In this document: piece by piece, positions 36,295 to 45,037 of the stretch
Layout of the letters: the number at the start of each line of letters is the position of its first letter
How positions within the stretch are numbered: position 1 is the first letter of the stretch
Program-made: the position numbers and the translations under genes
DNA from: Streptomyces sp. SAI-127
GTDB lineage: Bacteria > Actinomycetota > Actinomycetes > Streptomycetales > Streptomycetaceae
DNA length: 64,000 nucleotides
Assembly: GCF_029894425.1 (NCBI RefSeq)
Contig: NZ_JARXYJ010000001.1
Location: forward strand, 992,001 to 1,056,000
Direction of reading: 5' to 3'
Notes under the pieces: model-generated
Databases searched by the model: none
What the model was told of the DNA's origin: nothing
Seen by the model: the letters and a program-made list of their open reading frames with translations, nothing else

Positions 36295-37232
36295 GAGGTC
36301 CTCCTGCGGTTCGCGATGAACAGGACGGCGTAGGAGAAGATCACGATGACCAGGCCCAGGAAGAAGGACACCGCGGCCGAGTAGTTGACCTGCTGACCGG
36401 TGAACGCGAGGGAGTAGGCGTAGAGGTTCGCGGTGTACGCGTTGTCGATGACATCGGGTGCGACGGGCTGCAGCAGCTTCGGCTCGTTGAACAGCTGGAA
36501 GCTGCCGATCACGGAGAACAGCAGGGTGAGCAGCAGCGCGGGGCGCAGGGCGGGAAGCTTGATGGACCAGGCGGTCCGCCAGGCGCCGGCGCCGTCCATC
36601 GCCGCCGCCTCGTACAGCTCGTGGGGGACGGTCCGCAGAGCCGCGTACAGGATGATCATGTTGTAGCCGACGAACTCCCAGGTCACGATGTTCGCCAGGC
36701 TCCCCAGCATCCATCCGTCGCTGAGGAAGTGCGGGACCGGCAGACCGAGTTTCTCGCTCAGCTGGGCGAACGGCCCGAAGTCCGGCCCGTAGAGGTAGCC
36801 CCACATCAGGGTGGCGACGACGCTCGGGACGGCGTACGGCACGAAGATGCCCAGGCGGATCACCCGCGCGAGGCGCAGCAGGCCGCTGTCGAGCGCGAGC
36901 GCGAAGGCCAGAGCCAGCAGGAGCATCAGCGGGACCTGGATCACGAAGAACGTCGCGACCCGCAGGACTCCTTGGCGCAGGAGCGGGTCCTTCAGGGCTG
37001 TCACGTAGTTGTCCAGCCCGACGAACGCGTTCCCGCCGATGAGCTTTTCCCGGAACAGGCTGAGGTAGGCGGCGTAGCCGAGCGGGGCGAGGAACATCAG
37101 CAGGAACAGCGCCATGAACGGTGCGACGAACAGGGGACCCGCCGCACCTTGACGCAGGCCACCGAGTGGGCGTCGCTTCGGCCCCGCTCGGCGCGGCTCC
37201 TCGGTGGAGGCCACGGTCGTGGCAGTCATCAT
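36291..37232 (-). CDS. Sugar ABC transporter permease (MalF type)
   Basis: A 313-residue membrane protein with six predicted helices and the EAA loop YEAAAMDGAGAWRTAWSIKL. Start is ATG 37232 (a second ATG follows at 37229) behind AGAAAGG. It pairs with the MalG-type permease and the binding protein upstream. No ATPase gene is in the window; Streptomyces CUT1 transporters commonly share MsiK. Confidence 0.88.
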   Translation of the reverse strand: MMTATTVASTEEPRRAGPKRRPLGGLRQGAAGPLFVAPFMALFLLMFLAPLGYAAYLSLFREKLIGGNAFVGLDNYVTALKDPLLRQGVLRVATFFVIQVPLMLLLALAFALALDSGLLRLARVIRLGIFVPYAVPSVVATLMWGYLYGPDFGPFAQLSEKLGLPVPHFLSDGWMLGSLANIVTWEFVGYNMIILYAALRTVPHELYEAAAMDGAGAWRTAWSIKLPALRPALLLTLLFSVIGSFQLFNEPKLLQPVAPDVIDNAYTANLYAYSLAFTGQQVNYSAAVSFFLGLVIVIFSYAVLFIANRRRTS

Positions 37233-37333
37233 CGGGCCTTTCTGGTGGGAAGGGGCGGCCTCGTGGGATGGGCCGGCCTGGCCGCGGGTCCCGCGTCGCC
37301 GCCGTAGGGCATCGGCACGGAACCCGCCGGACA

Positions 37334-38728
37334 TCACGGGGCCTTGACGGTGAAGCCCTGGGCCTTGGCGTAGGTGGTGAGCCGCGACTGCCACCCGTCG
37401 AGGGCGGCGACGGCGTCCTTCCTCCTGGTGAGTGCCGTGCCCACGGTCTCGGTCCAGTCGGTGACGGCCTGGTCGAGGAACGGCGGCCACTGGAAGTCGG
37501 GGCTCACCGTCTGACCGATGTCGGCGAACGCCTGGTTGACCTTCTGTCCGCCGTAGAAGGAGGCTGCGGCACCGGTGAAGGACGGGTCCTGGAGCAGTGG
37601 CTTCGTCGCCGGGAAGAACGACTGCTTGGTGTTGAACAGCTTCGCGCTGGCCGGGTCGCTGTTGAGGAACTGCGCGAACACCGCGGCAGCGATCGGGTTC
37701 TCGGTCTGCTTGATGACCGCGCTGGTCGAACCGCCCCAGTTGCCCGAACTCGGCTTCGACACGTCCCACTGCGGCAGCGGGGCGGCCCGCCACTTGCCCG
37801 CGGTGGACTTGGCCGAGCCGGCGAGGAAGACCGGCCCCCAGGCAGCGGTGATCCAGGTGGCGTACTTGCCCTTGTTGAGCGCGGAGAACCAGGCGTCGGT
37901 GAAGTCCGGCTCGACGCCGATGACACCCTCCTGGGCCAGGCCGCCCCAGTAGGCGGCGAGCTTCCTGGAGATCGTGTCGTCGACGTCGATGGAGACGTTG
38001 CCCTTGCCGGAGGTCGCGTAGGGCTTGGCGCCCGCCTGCCAGAGCAGGCCGTGCCAGGCGGCTGCCTCGTTCCCGGCCAGGTTGGTCAGGTAGACCTCCG
38101 GGTCGGCCTTGTGCAGCTTGCGTGCCGCGGCGGCGAAGTCGTCCCAGGTCTTCGGGGGTTCGATGCCGTGCTTCTCGAAGATGTCCGCCCGGTACAGCAT
38201 GCCCATCGGACCGGTGTCCTGCGGGATCGCCCAGATCTCACCCTTGGGGCCGCTGACCTGCCCCCAGGTCCAGTCGACGAACGTGTCCTTCAACTTGGCC
38301 GCGCCGTACGGGTTCAGGTCCAGGAGGCTGTCCGTGATCGTGAACGTGGGGATGGCCTGGTACTCCATCTGCGCCACGTCCGGGGCGCCGTTGCCGGCCT
38401 TGATCGCCGTGCGCAGCTTCGTGTAGTGCTGCACGCCCTGGCCCGCGTTGACGACCTTGACCTTGATCGCCGGGTACTTCTTCTCGAAGAGCGCGACCTC
38501 CTGGTCGATGTCCGGGACCCACGTCCAGAACGTCAGCTCGGTCGGCTTCTTCATCGCCGTGTCGATGTCGGCCTGGCTGACCGGCTTCGAGGACGAGGAG
38601 GCCGTACCGCCGCCGTCTCCGCCGCCGCAGGCGGACAGGGCGGCACCCAACGAGACCGCTCCCGCGGCGGTGAGCAGGAGCCGACGGCTCATCTGGGACT
38701 GGTTGGGGGTGGAGTTGGATCTGCGCAT
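37334..38728 (-). CDS. Sugar ABC transporter substrate-binding lipoprotein
   Basis: A 464-residue extracellular binding protein. ATG 38728 follows GGGAG. The signal (SRRLLLTAAGAVSLGAAL) ends in the lipobox L-S-A-C-G. The mature part has the family 1 binding protein pattern (ELTFWTWVPDIDQEVALFEK, later LWQAGAKPY and WITAAWGPVFL). It is the first gene of the transporter-GH42-GH93 group and so takes the strongest expression. Confidence 0.88.
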   Translation of the reverse strand: MRRSNSTPNQSQMSRRLLLTAAGAVSLGAALSACGGGDGGGTASSSSKPVSQADIDTAMKKPTELTFWTWVPDIDQEVALFEKKYPAIKVKVVNAGQGVQHYTKLRTAIKAGNGAPDVAQMEYQAIPTFTITDSLLDLNPYGAAKLKDTFVDWTWGQVSGPKGEIWAIPQDTGPMGMLYRADIFEKHGIEPPKTWDDFAAAARKLHKADPEVYLTNLAGNEAAAWHGLLWQAGAKPYATSGKGNVSIDVDDTISRKLAAYWGGLAQEGVIGVEPDFTDAWFSALNKGKYATWITAAWGPVFLAGSAKSTAGKWRAAPLPQWDVSKPSSGNWGGSTSAVIKQTENPIAAAVFAQFLNSDPASAKLFNTKQSFFPATKPLLQDPSFTGAAASFYGGQKVNQAFADIGQTVSPDFQWPPFLDQAVTDWTETVGTALTRRKDAVAALDGWQSRLTTYAKAQGFTVKAP

Positions 38729-39135
38729 GACGAACTCCCGCCGATGGCTGAGGAATGGCACGCCGAGCACGGGCGTGCGAAAGGAGGGTTGTGAGGAGTG
38801 GAGGGTGATGAGGAAGACAGGAAGCTCGGACGCGACGGCCAGGACATGAAGTCGACATGGCACGGGTGCGCGTCTTCGCGGACGCCGCCCGGGTGTTCCA
38901 CCTGCTGCAAGGAGGAGAACTGTGGACGGGAGGGCTACGGGTGGAACGGAGTGCTGAAGCAGCGAGGTTGCTCAGTGACTACCGCTCGGAGGGTGGACGA
39001 GTCGCGTCGTCGGTGTGACGAACTGTCCGTGGGTGCGAGGTGGGTGAAGGAGGCCGGCGGGAACGGGACCGATACGGCGGCTCGCGCACGTTTTCCTGTC
39101 CGGGGAACGCTGTTCCTCGGGCCGGTCGGTGCTGA
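38729..39135. other. Intergenic region upstream of the sugar operon
   Basis: A 407-base gap between the binding-protein gene and the LacI gene, both on the minus strand. It holds the dyad GCGTC/GACGC around TTCGCG at 38870-38885. Its central 14-mer CGTCTTCGCGGACG matches seven of ten fixed positions of the LacI-gene operators (TGnCTnCGnAGnCA), so it may be the operon's operator. No gene is seen. Confidence 0.4.
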
Positions 39136-40272
39136 TCAGCTGTACGTGGACGCACCTCCGTCCCGGGGTGGGCCGGTCCGGCTCCCACTCGGAGAAGAGG
39201 CCAGGGCCCGATCTCGGCCCGGGGTCGTCCGGGCCTGCGGCGGGGGCCCGGTCGAGGCGCGGACCACGAGGTCGACCGGTGGTTCACCGGCCGACAAGGG
39301 TGGCGCGTCCGGGTTCTCGATGGAGTGCACGAGGCGTTTGAGCCCCTCCTGTGCCACGGTGTCGAAGGGCTGGCGCATCGTGCTGAGAGGGGGAGTCACG
39401 TAGGCGGCGACAGGGATGTCGTCGAAACCCACGACGCTGACGTCCTCCGGCACCCGTCGGCCGGCTTCCGACAGCGCGCGGACGAGACCGATGGCCATGT
39501 CGTCGTTGGCGGCGAACACCGCGGTCATGTCGAGGTCGCAGGCCAGCTCGCGACCTGCTCTGTAGCCGCTGGCGGCCGACCAGTCCCCCTCGACGACGCG
39601 GGGTATCGTCCGGCCGTGCGCGGCGAGCGTGGACCGCCAGCCCTCCAGCCGGTCCCGGGCCGCGTACCACCGCCACGGACCGGCGAGATGGTGGACGGTG
39701 TCGTGCCCCAGTTCCAGCAGGTACTCGGTCGCCGTACGCGCCATCAGATCGGCGCCGACGCCCGCGGCCAGTGTCCTGGGCATGGACAGGGGTGGCGCCC
39801 CGAGGACGAGGACCGGTACGTCGACGCGGGCGGAGAGGTCGTCACCGTGCCCGTCGTCGATCGGTTCGGAGATGACGATGCCGTCGACGCCCTGCTCCAG
39901 GAGTGAGTCGACGGCACCGGCGACGCCCGTGGGGTCGCCTTCCAGGGTGTTGACCACGCGCAGGGCGTATCCCGTGTCCCGTACGGCACGTTCGACCCCC
40001 ATGATCAGTGAGGCGGGTCCGTACAGGGCGGTACCGAGCGTCACCACGCCGATGGAGCGGGTACGCCCGGAGGCCAGTGCCCGGGCGGCGTTGTTCAGCC
40101 GGTAACCGAGTTCCTCACCGGCTTCCAGGACGCGTCGGCGCACTTCGGCGGAGACGTACGGCTCGTCGTTGTAGACCCGGGACACGGTCTTCTGGGAGAC
40201 ACCCGCCAGCTGGGCGACATCCACACTGCGCGGTGCGCCGGAACTGCCGCCCCGCCCTGCGCCTCGCCTCAT
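39136..40272 (-). CDS. LacI-family regulator of the sugar operon
   Basis: A 378-residue repressor. The N-terminal helix-turn-helix reads VDVAQLAGVSQKTVSRVYND with the hinge helix RLNNAARALASGRT; the periplasmic-binding-like domain follows, including VFAANDDMAIGLVRAL and VGFDDIPVAAYV. A Pro/Arg/Ser-rich tail of about 35 residues is not part of the fold. Two operators abut before its start, indicating autorepression, and the transporter/glycosidase genes downstream are its likely target. Confidence 0.9.
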   Translation of the reverse strand: MRRGAGRGGSSGAPRSVDVAQLAGVSQKTVSRVYNDEPYVSAEVRRRVLEAGEELGYRLNNAARALASGRTRSIGVVTLGTALYGPASLIMGVERAVRDTGYALRVVNTLEGDPTGVAGAVDSLLEQGVDGIVISEPIDDGHGDDLSARVDVPVLVLGAPPLSMPRTLAAGVGADLMARTATEYLLELGHDTVHHLAGPWRWYAARDRLEGWRSTLAAHGRTIPRVVEGDWSAASGYRAGRELACDLDMTAVFAANDDMAIGLVRALSEAGRRVPEDVSVVGFDDIPVAAYVTPPLSTMRQPFDTVAQEGLKRLVHSIENPDAPPLSAGEPPVDLVVRASTGPPPQARTTPGRDRALASSPSGSRTGPPRDGGASTYS

Positions 40273-40324
40273 GGTGGCTCCAGATGATGGTGACCGGTGT
40301 CGGCCGGTGGTGACCGGCGCCGTA

Positions 40325-40352
40325 TGACTGCGCTGCCATGTCTACGCAGTCA
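40325..40352. promoter_or_regulatory. Two abutting LacI-type operators before the lacI-like gene
   Basis: TGACTGCGCTGCCA (40325-40338) and TGTCTACGCAGTCA (40339-40352) lie end to end in a 15-bp inverted repeat (40318-40332 with 40345-40359). The second fits TGnCTnCGnAGnCA, a LacI-family dyad centred on CG. Confidence 0.65.
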
Positions 40353-40463
40353 TACGGCGGCCGTCAAGCGCCTGAAACGGATTCGTAACCTTGCGCAGGC
40401 GTGGGCGGAATCCTCGGCCGAGCGGGACATCCGAGTCCGTCGAAAGCCTTGACGCGTCGCGTG

Positions 40464-40477
40464 TGACTGCGTAGACA
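40464..40477. promoter_or_regulatory. Third LacI-type operator
   Basis: TGACTGCGTAGACA is the exact reverse complement of the operator at 40339-40352, 125 bases away, a distance suited to DNA looping by a tetrameric LacI-type repressor. Confidence 0.55.
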
Positions 40478-41223
40478 GAGCTCCTGGGCCGGTGTCGGTC
40501 ACGAAGGGAGGAGCGCGTCTCACCACGAGGCGTCTCGCCCGTGGCGCAGCCGGCGCTGCTCTGTACGGCTTCCCACCGAACCAGCCAATGGGGGTCCCGG
40601 CACGCGTGAGCGCCGACTCCAGGCGACCGGCGAGATCGCCGGATCGGCACTCGCCGTGGTCGCGCCGCCGATGGAGGACACCGGCTCGCTCACCGTGGAG
40701 ATCGTCATCGGGCTGGACGCCGAGGCGCACCTCGGGCCGGCGCTGCCCATGTAGACGACCTTGAGGGGGTCGGTCTTCTCCACCGCCCGCACCGGCCGTC
40801 AGCGCGGACGTTCTCCACACGGCCGGATCTCCCCTTAGAAGGCACGCAGTTCGACCGGCACGGCCTCGGCCGCCTCGCGCACGAGGCCCTCGTCCCGGAT
40901 CGCGGCCGCCCTACGGCCCGCGGGAAGACGGTCGGCTCAGTGGGCCGGAACACCCCGTGCGCGCGAGGCGCTCGGCGGGCGGCGCGCGGCGGAAGCCGGC
41001 CAGCGCTGACAAGGCGGGAGCGCCCCTGTGGAAACCCCTGACCAGCCTGGTGACGAGGAATTGAAGCGCTTCGACGCTGCCATCGACCTCGAGGAGCGTC
41101 ACCGTCCAGGCAATACGAAAGTTTCTTGGCGTTGTACCTCTTGTTCAGCGAGAAACATGTCATTAACGTTCGCCGCCAGGTGAAGCGCTTCGACACGCTT
41201 CGAACGCCGATGGGAAGCGCCGC
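40478..41223. other. Region without an intact gene; regulatory palindromes at its end
   Basis: No complete gene is seen in these 746 bases. A plus-strand frame ends at TAG 40752-40754 (SALAVVAPPMEDTGSLTVEI before it) and may be the end of a lost gene. The last 170 bases are AT-richer (ATACGAAAGTTTCTTGG near 41110) and look like a promoter region. Confidence 0.35.
41063..41191. promoter_or_regulatory. Two copies of the palindrome GAAGCGCTTC
   Basis: TGAAGCGCTTCGAC occurs at 41062-41075 and again at 41181-41194, each holding the perfect palindrome GAAGCGCTTC with a LacI-type CG centre. The two copies flank an AT-rich putative promoter just before a Tat-leader remnant. The motif differs from the TGnCTnCGnAGnCA sites. 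Confidence 0.5.
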
Positions 41224-41442
41224 GTGATGACCTACGAGTTGAGCCGGAGAGGCTTCGTCGGCACAACGGCCGCCGTGGCCCAGTCGACCTGCGGGAGCAG
41301 CGAGCGACAGGGGACCACAGCCAACACCGCGTCAGGCCCGAGGACGCCTCGGGCGTGGCCCTGCCCGGAGCAGCCGCCGTCACCGCCGCGCCACGGTGAG
41401 CGCAGCCGGATGACGAACAAGCTCTGCTCACACCGCTGCTGA
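41224..41442 (+). pseudogene. Tat signal peptide remnant of a lost secreted protein
   Basis: ATG 41224 begins MMTYELSRRGFVGTTAAVAQ, a convincing Tat leader (S-R-R-G-F-V) preceded by GGGAAG. After about 20 residues the frame becomes low-quality sequence and stops at 41442. A secreted hydrolase probably once followed. Confidence 0.45.
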
Positions 41443-41494
41443 CGGCACGTCAGAGAACTGATCACCCCCACGTCCCCGTTCGGAAGGGCCGGCC

Positions 41495-42030
41495 ATGACC
41501 TCGCGCAGCAGCACCGACCGCCTGGGCGGCCTGGCCCTCGGCGGTGACTACAACCCCGAGCAGTGCGACGAAGCGGTCTGGAAGGAGGACGCCGAGCTGA
41601 CCTCCTGGCACCCGGACCCTGCGTGCCCGCCGCAGCTCCCTGGACGAGCCGGACGTCATGTTCGTCGGCCGCCGCCAGGAGCACCTGTCCTGCCGGGCGC
41701 GAACCCTGATCGACCCGGCCGAGGGGCGCGGTGGTCTCGCCGACTGGACGAGGAGCACCACTACGAGATCGAGGCGGCCGAGGGCGAGGTGCGCGTCCTC
41801 AGCCGTGCCGGACCGTTGCGCACGGCCGTGGGATCACGGTGCGTGCCCGCCGGTCCCGTGGTGCTCCGCCTGGAGGTCTCCCCCCACCTGTCCCGGCCTC
41901 CACCGAGGTGGCCGACGGCTTCACCGGCCCCTGAACCAGTTCGGGCCGCCCTCCCAGGACGGCAAGCCCGTACTGCCTCGAACTCCATTCCCCCCACGGG
42001 CGGAACGTCCGCTCGATCAACAGTGAAGGA
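41495..42030 (+). pseudogene. GH42 N-terminal scrap joined to a GH43 C-terminal scrap
   Basis: ATG 41495 encodes about 36 residues of a GH42 N-terminus (LGGLALGGDYNPEQ, then the V-W-K-E-D pattern). From about 41640 the sequence is instead the C-terminal part of a GH43 beta-xylosidase-like enzyme, split over frames: SLDEPDVMFVGRRQEHL in one, LDEEHHYEIEAAEGEVRVL then AGPVVLRLEV in another. The whole middle of both genes is missing. Nothing functional can be made. Confidence 0.65.
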
Positions 42031-42036
42031 TCGAAG

Positions 42037-43794
42037 ATGAAGGGAACGCACTCCCCCACCGGTCACGGCAGAAGCGGCCCCGGCCGCCTGCTCGGTCTCG
42101 TGGTGGCGCTGATCGCCGCGATCGGACTGACCGGCACCACCGCCTTCGCGGCACCGGCCCACAAGGACGCGTCCGCCGCACTCAGCGCCAAGGCACTCAG
42201 CCCCATGAGCGCCGTGGCCGCGATGCAGCCCAGCTGGAACCTGGGCAACAGCCTGGACGCCATCCCCGACGAGACCTCCTGGGGCAACCCCGCGGTCACC
42301 AAACCCCTGTTGGACACCATCAAGGCCCAGGGCTTCCGCAGCGTCCGCATTCCCGTCACCTGGTCGGGCCACCAGCCCGCGACGGCCCCGTACACGATCG
42401 ACGCGACCTGGATGAACCGCGTCAAGCAGGTGGTCGACTGGGCGCAGGCGGACGGTCTCTACGTCGTGCTCAACGTCCATCACGACTCGTGGCAGTGGAT
42501 CTCCTCCATGTCCACCGACCACGACAACGTGCTGGCCCGCTTCAAGGCCACCTGGACCCAGATCGCCGCCACGTTCAGGGACTCCGCCCAGACCCTGCTC
42601 TTCGAGAGCAACAACGAGCCGCAGTTCAACAACACCACCGACGCCCAGGGCATCCAGTACAACGACGAGCTGAACACCGCGTTCCACACCATCGTGCGCC
42701 AGTCCGGCGGCAACAACGCGACCCGTCTGCTCGTGCTGCCCACCCTGCACACCAATTCCGGCCAGACCTTCCTGGACGCCCTGTCCAGCGAGATGAAGTC
42801 GCTCAACGACCCCAACCTCGTGGTCACCGTGCACTACTACGGCTACTACCCGTTCAGCGTGAACGTCGCGGGCGGCACACGCTTCGACGCCACCTCGCAG
42901 CAGGACATGACGGACAACTTCAACCGGCTCCGCGCCACCTTCACCTCCAAGGGAATACCCGTATACCTCGGTGAGTACGGGCTGCTGGCGTACCCCGACA
43001 GCAACCACCCCTCCCGCGTCGAACGGGGCGAGGCCTTCAAGTACTTCGAGCAGTTCGGCTACGAGGCCCGCGCCGCCGGCGTGACCACGGCCCTGTGGGA
43101 CCCCGGGACCTTCGCCTACCTGAGCCGCAGCACGCTGCAGTGGACCGACCCGGAGTTGATCAACCGGATCAGGTCGAGCTGGACCACCCGCTCGGGAACA
43201 GCCTCCACGGACCAGGTCTTCCTGGCCAAGTCCAGTGCGATCACCGCCCAGACTCTCACCCTCAACCCCAACGGCCTCACGTTCCGTGGCCTCTGGCAGG
43301 GCACCACACAACTCGCCCGGGGCCGGGACTACACCGTCTCCGGCAACCAGCTCACGCTCACGGCATCCGCGCTGACCCGACTGGCCGGCAATCGCGCCTA
43401 CGGAACCAACGCGACCATCGAGGCAAGGTTCTCCGCCGGTCTCGCCTGGCCGATCCAAGTGATCACCTACGACCGGCCGGTGCTCTCCAACGCCACCGGC
43501 ACCACCGGCGGTCTCACCATCCCCACCCAGTACCGTGGTGACCAGCTGGCGACCATGGAGTCCAGCTACGCCGACGGCACCAACGCCGGCAACACCAACT
43601 GGACGCCCTACCAGGAGTTCAACGGCGCCTTCTCCCCCGACTACCCCGACAACGCGCTCACCCTCACCCCTGACTACCTCAACGCACTGCGCGACGGTGC
43701 GCCGGTGACACTCACCTTCCACTTCTGGAGCGGAGCCACCGTGACGTACCACGTGACGAAGTCCGGCAGCTCGGTGACCGGCACCGCCGGCTGA
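42037..43794 (+). CDS. Secreted GH5 endoglucanase-type enzyme with CBM_X2
   Basis: A 585-residue secreted hydrolase. A Sec signal (residues 1-39, ending AFAA) leads into a GH5 barrel: MQPSWNLGNSLDAIPDETSW, VLNVHHDSWQW, acid/base Glu in ESNNEPQF, nucleophile Glu in VYLGEYGLL. This looks closest to GH5_4-type endo-beta-glucanases or xyloglucanases. The C-terminal 190 residues contain a CBM_X2 module (DQVFLAKSSAITAQTLTLN) and a further beta-rich module ending TVTYHVTKSG. ATG 42037 follows GAAGGA. It is monocistronic with its own terminator. Confidence 0.88.
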   Translation: MKGTHSPTGHGRSGPGRLLGLVVALIAAIGLTGTTAFAAPAHKDASAALSAKALSPMSAVAAMQPSWNLGNSLDAIPDETSWGNPAVTKPLLDTIKAQGFRSVRIPVTWSGHQPATAPYTIDATWMNRVKQVVDWAQADGLYVVLNVHHDSWQWISSMSTDHDNVLARFKATWTQIAATFRDSAQTLLFESNNEPQFNNTTDAQGIQYNDELNTAFHTIVRQSGGNNATRLLVLPTLHTNSGQTFLDALSSEMKSLNDPNLVVTVHYYGYYPFSVNVAGGTRFDATSQQDMTDNFNRLRATFTSKGIPVYLGEYGLLAYPDSNHPSRVERGEAFKYFEQFGYEARAAGVTTALWDPGTFAYLSRSTLQWTDPELINRIRSSWTTRSGTASTDQVFLAKSSAITAQTLTLNPNGLTFRGLWQGTTQLARGRDYTVSGNQLTLTASALTRLAGNRAYGTNATIEARFSAGLAWPIQVITYDRPVLSNATGTTGGLTIPTQYRGDQLATMESSYADGTNAGNTNWTPYQEFNGAFSPDYPDNALTLTPDYLNALRDGAPVTLTFHFWSGATVTYHVTKSGSSVTGTAG

Positions 43795-43804
43795 CGGTCC
43801 CTCG

Positions 43805-43832
43805 CCCCGGGTGCCGAACCCGGCACCCGGGG
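43805..43832 (+). terminator. 12-bp GC hairpin after the GH5 gene
   Basis: CCCCGGGTGCCG and CGGCACCCGGGG pair perfectly around AACC, ten bases after the stop codon. It is placed to act on both the GH5 transcript and the converging LysR remnant. Confidence 0.8.
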
Positions 43833-43849
43833 TCCCGCTCAGCTCGGGA

Positions 43850-44640
43850 TCATGGTTGTTTCAGCGAAGACGCCGCGCTGTCGCGAAGGAATCCCGCGAA
43901 GGCCAGGGCGGCAGGGGTGAGGACGTGGTCGCTCATGCGCACGAGGAGAATGCGGCGCACCGGGCGGGGGGTTGCAGAGGCAGGACGCTGACGCCCGCTC
44001 GGATGCCTTCCAGGGCGAGGGTGGGGGCGAGGGCGACGCCGATGCCGGCGGCGACCATGGCCTGGGCCTCCTGATAGTCGTGGGCCTCGTAGGCGATCTG
44101 CGGCTCGAACCCGGCTGCGTGGCAGCTGCGGGCGAGGGCCTCGGCCACCGGATGGTTCTCGGCACGGGTGATCCAGGGGTCGTTCGCGAGGTCGGCGAGG
44201 GCGGCCAGGGGCCGGGCTGCGAGCGGGTGGTCGTTGCTGACGAGGAGCGCAGGTGGGTCGTCCGCGAGTGAGGTGACGACGATGTCCTCGCGGTCGATGC
44301 GGTTCCAGTCGTAGTCCCACATCAGGGACATCTCGATCTCCCGGTTCTCCAGCATCGCCCACAGGCCCGCGATACGGGCGCTGCGCACCGTCAGCCGTAC
44401 GTCGGGGTGCGCTTCCCGGAAGGCGATCACGGCCCGCGGGAGGAGGGAGGCGCCGACGGTGGGGAAGGTGCCGACCCGGAGGGTGCCTGCACGCAGTCCC
44501 GCGAAGTCGGCGAGCTCGTTCTCCGCAGCCGTCAGCTCGCGCTTGATCCGCTCCCCGCGCTCGGCCAGTGCGCGTCCCGCGTCGGTGAGCGTGACACCCC
44601 GCGCGTGCCGCTCCAACAGGGGCTGTCCGGCCGCGGGCCT
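43850..44640 (-). pseudogene. LysR-family regulator, HTH lost and frameshifted
   Basis: Only the end of the DNA-binding domain (GQPLLERHARGVTLTDAG) and the effector domain remain (LRVGTFPTVGASLLPRAV onward). The roughly 45 N-terminal residues with the helix-turn-helix are gone. Near the C-terminus the frame changes within the run of six G at 43966-43971, after LPLQPPA, and the true end ILLVRMSDHVLTPAALAF is in another frame ending at 43850. Confidence 0.8.
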
Positions 44641-45037
44641 GGCCAAGGAGCACGATCCCGTGAGCCACGCCCTGCCGAAGGTCGGCGTCGTCGCCCGCCC
44701 CGCCGCCTACCGCACCACCGACGGCACCCCGGTCGGACCGGACGAGTACGACCTGGCCGTCCGCATGGTCTCGATGCACGCACCCCACCCGGCGATCGGT
44801 CTCACCTCGGCCGTCGCGCTGGCCACCGCAGCCGCCACCCCCGGCACCCTCGCCCACCGCGTCGCCCGGCAGACCGCCGACGGCACGCTGCGCCTGGGCA
44901 CCCCGGCCGGTGTCATCACCGCCCGAGCCGTCCCCGCAGCGGAGGGCGCGTCCCCCACGGTGCTGCTGCACCGCGCCGCCCGCCGCATCGCCCGAGCCGA
45001 ACTCCTCGTTCCCGTCCTGGAAGGACGCCCCGCATGA
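44641..45037 (+). pseudogene. PrpF-family isomerase, C-terminal third only
   Basis: From about 44641 the plus strand encodes SHALPKVGVVARPAAY, then MVSMHAPHPAIGLTSAVALA and LRLGTPAGVITARAVP, the C-terminal part of PrpF/DUF453 proteins (2-methylaconitate isomerase or 4-oxalomesaconate tautomerase type). The N-terminal two thirds is missing. The remnant ends in ATGA, overlapping the symporter gene, so an original prpF-symporter operon is inferred. Confidence 0.75.

Noticed and set aside
33880..36333. Plus-strand open frame of 817 codons opposite the GH42 and permease genes
   Set aside because: Antisense to conserved catalytic regions; composition is Gly/Val/Arg/His-rich with no domain.
40560..40754. 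Plus-strand frame ending at TAG 40752 with SALAVVAPPMEDTGSLTVEI
   Set aside because: Reads like protein but is short, lacks a start and has no match I can name; kept only as a note in the intergenic entry.
41761..43752. Minus-strand open frame of 663 codons opposite the GH5 gene
   Set aside because: Valine/glycine-rich antisense translation without motifs; the GH5 protein is unambiguous.
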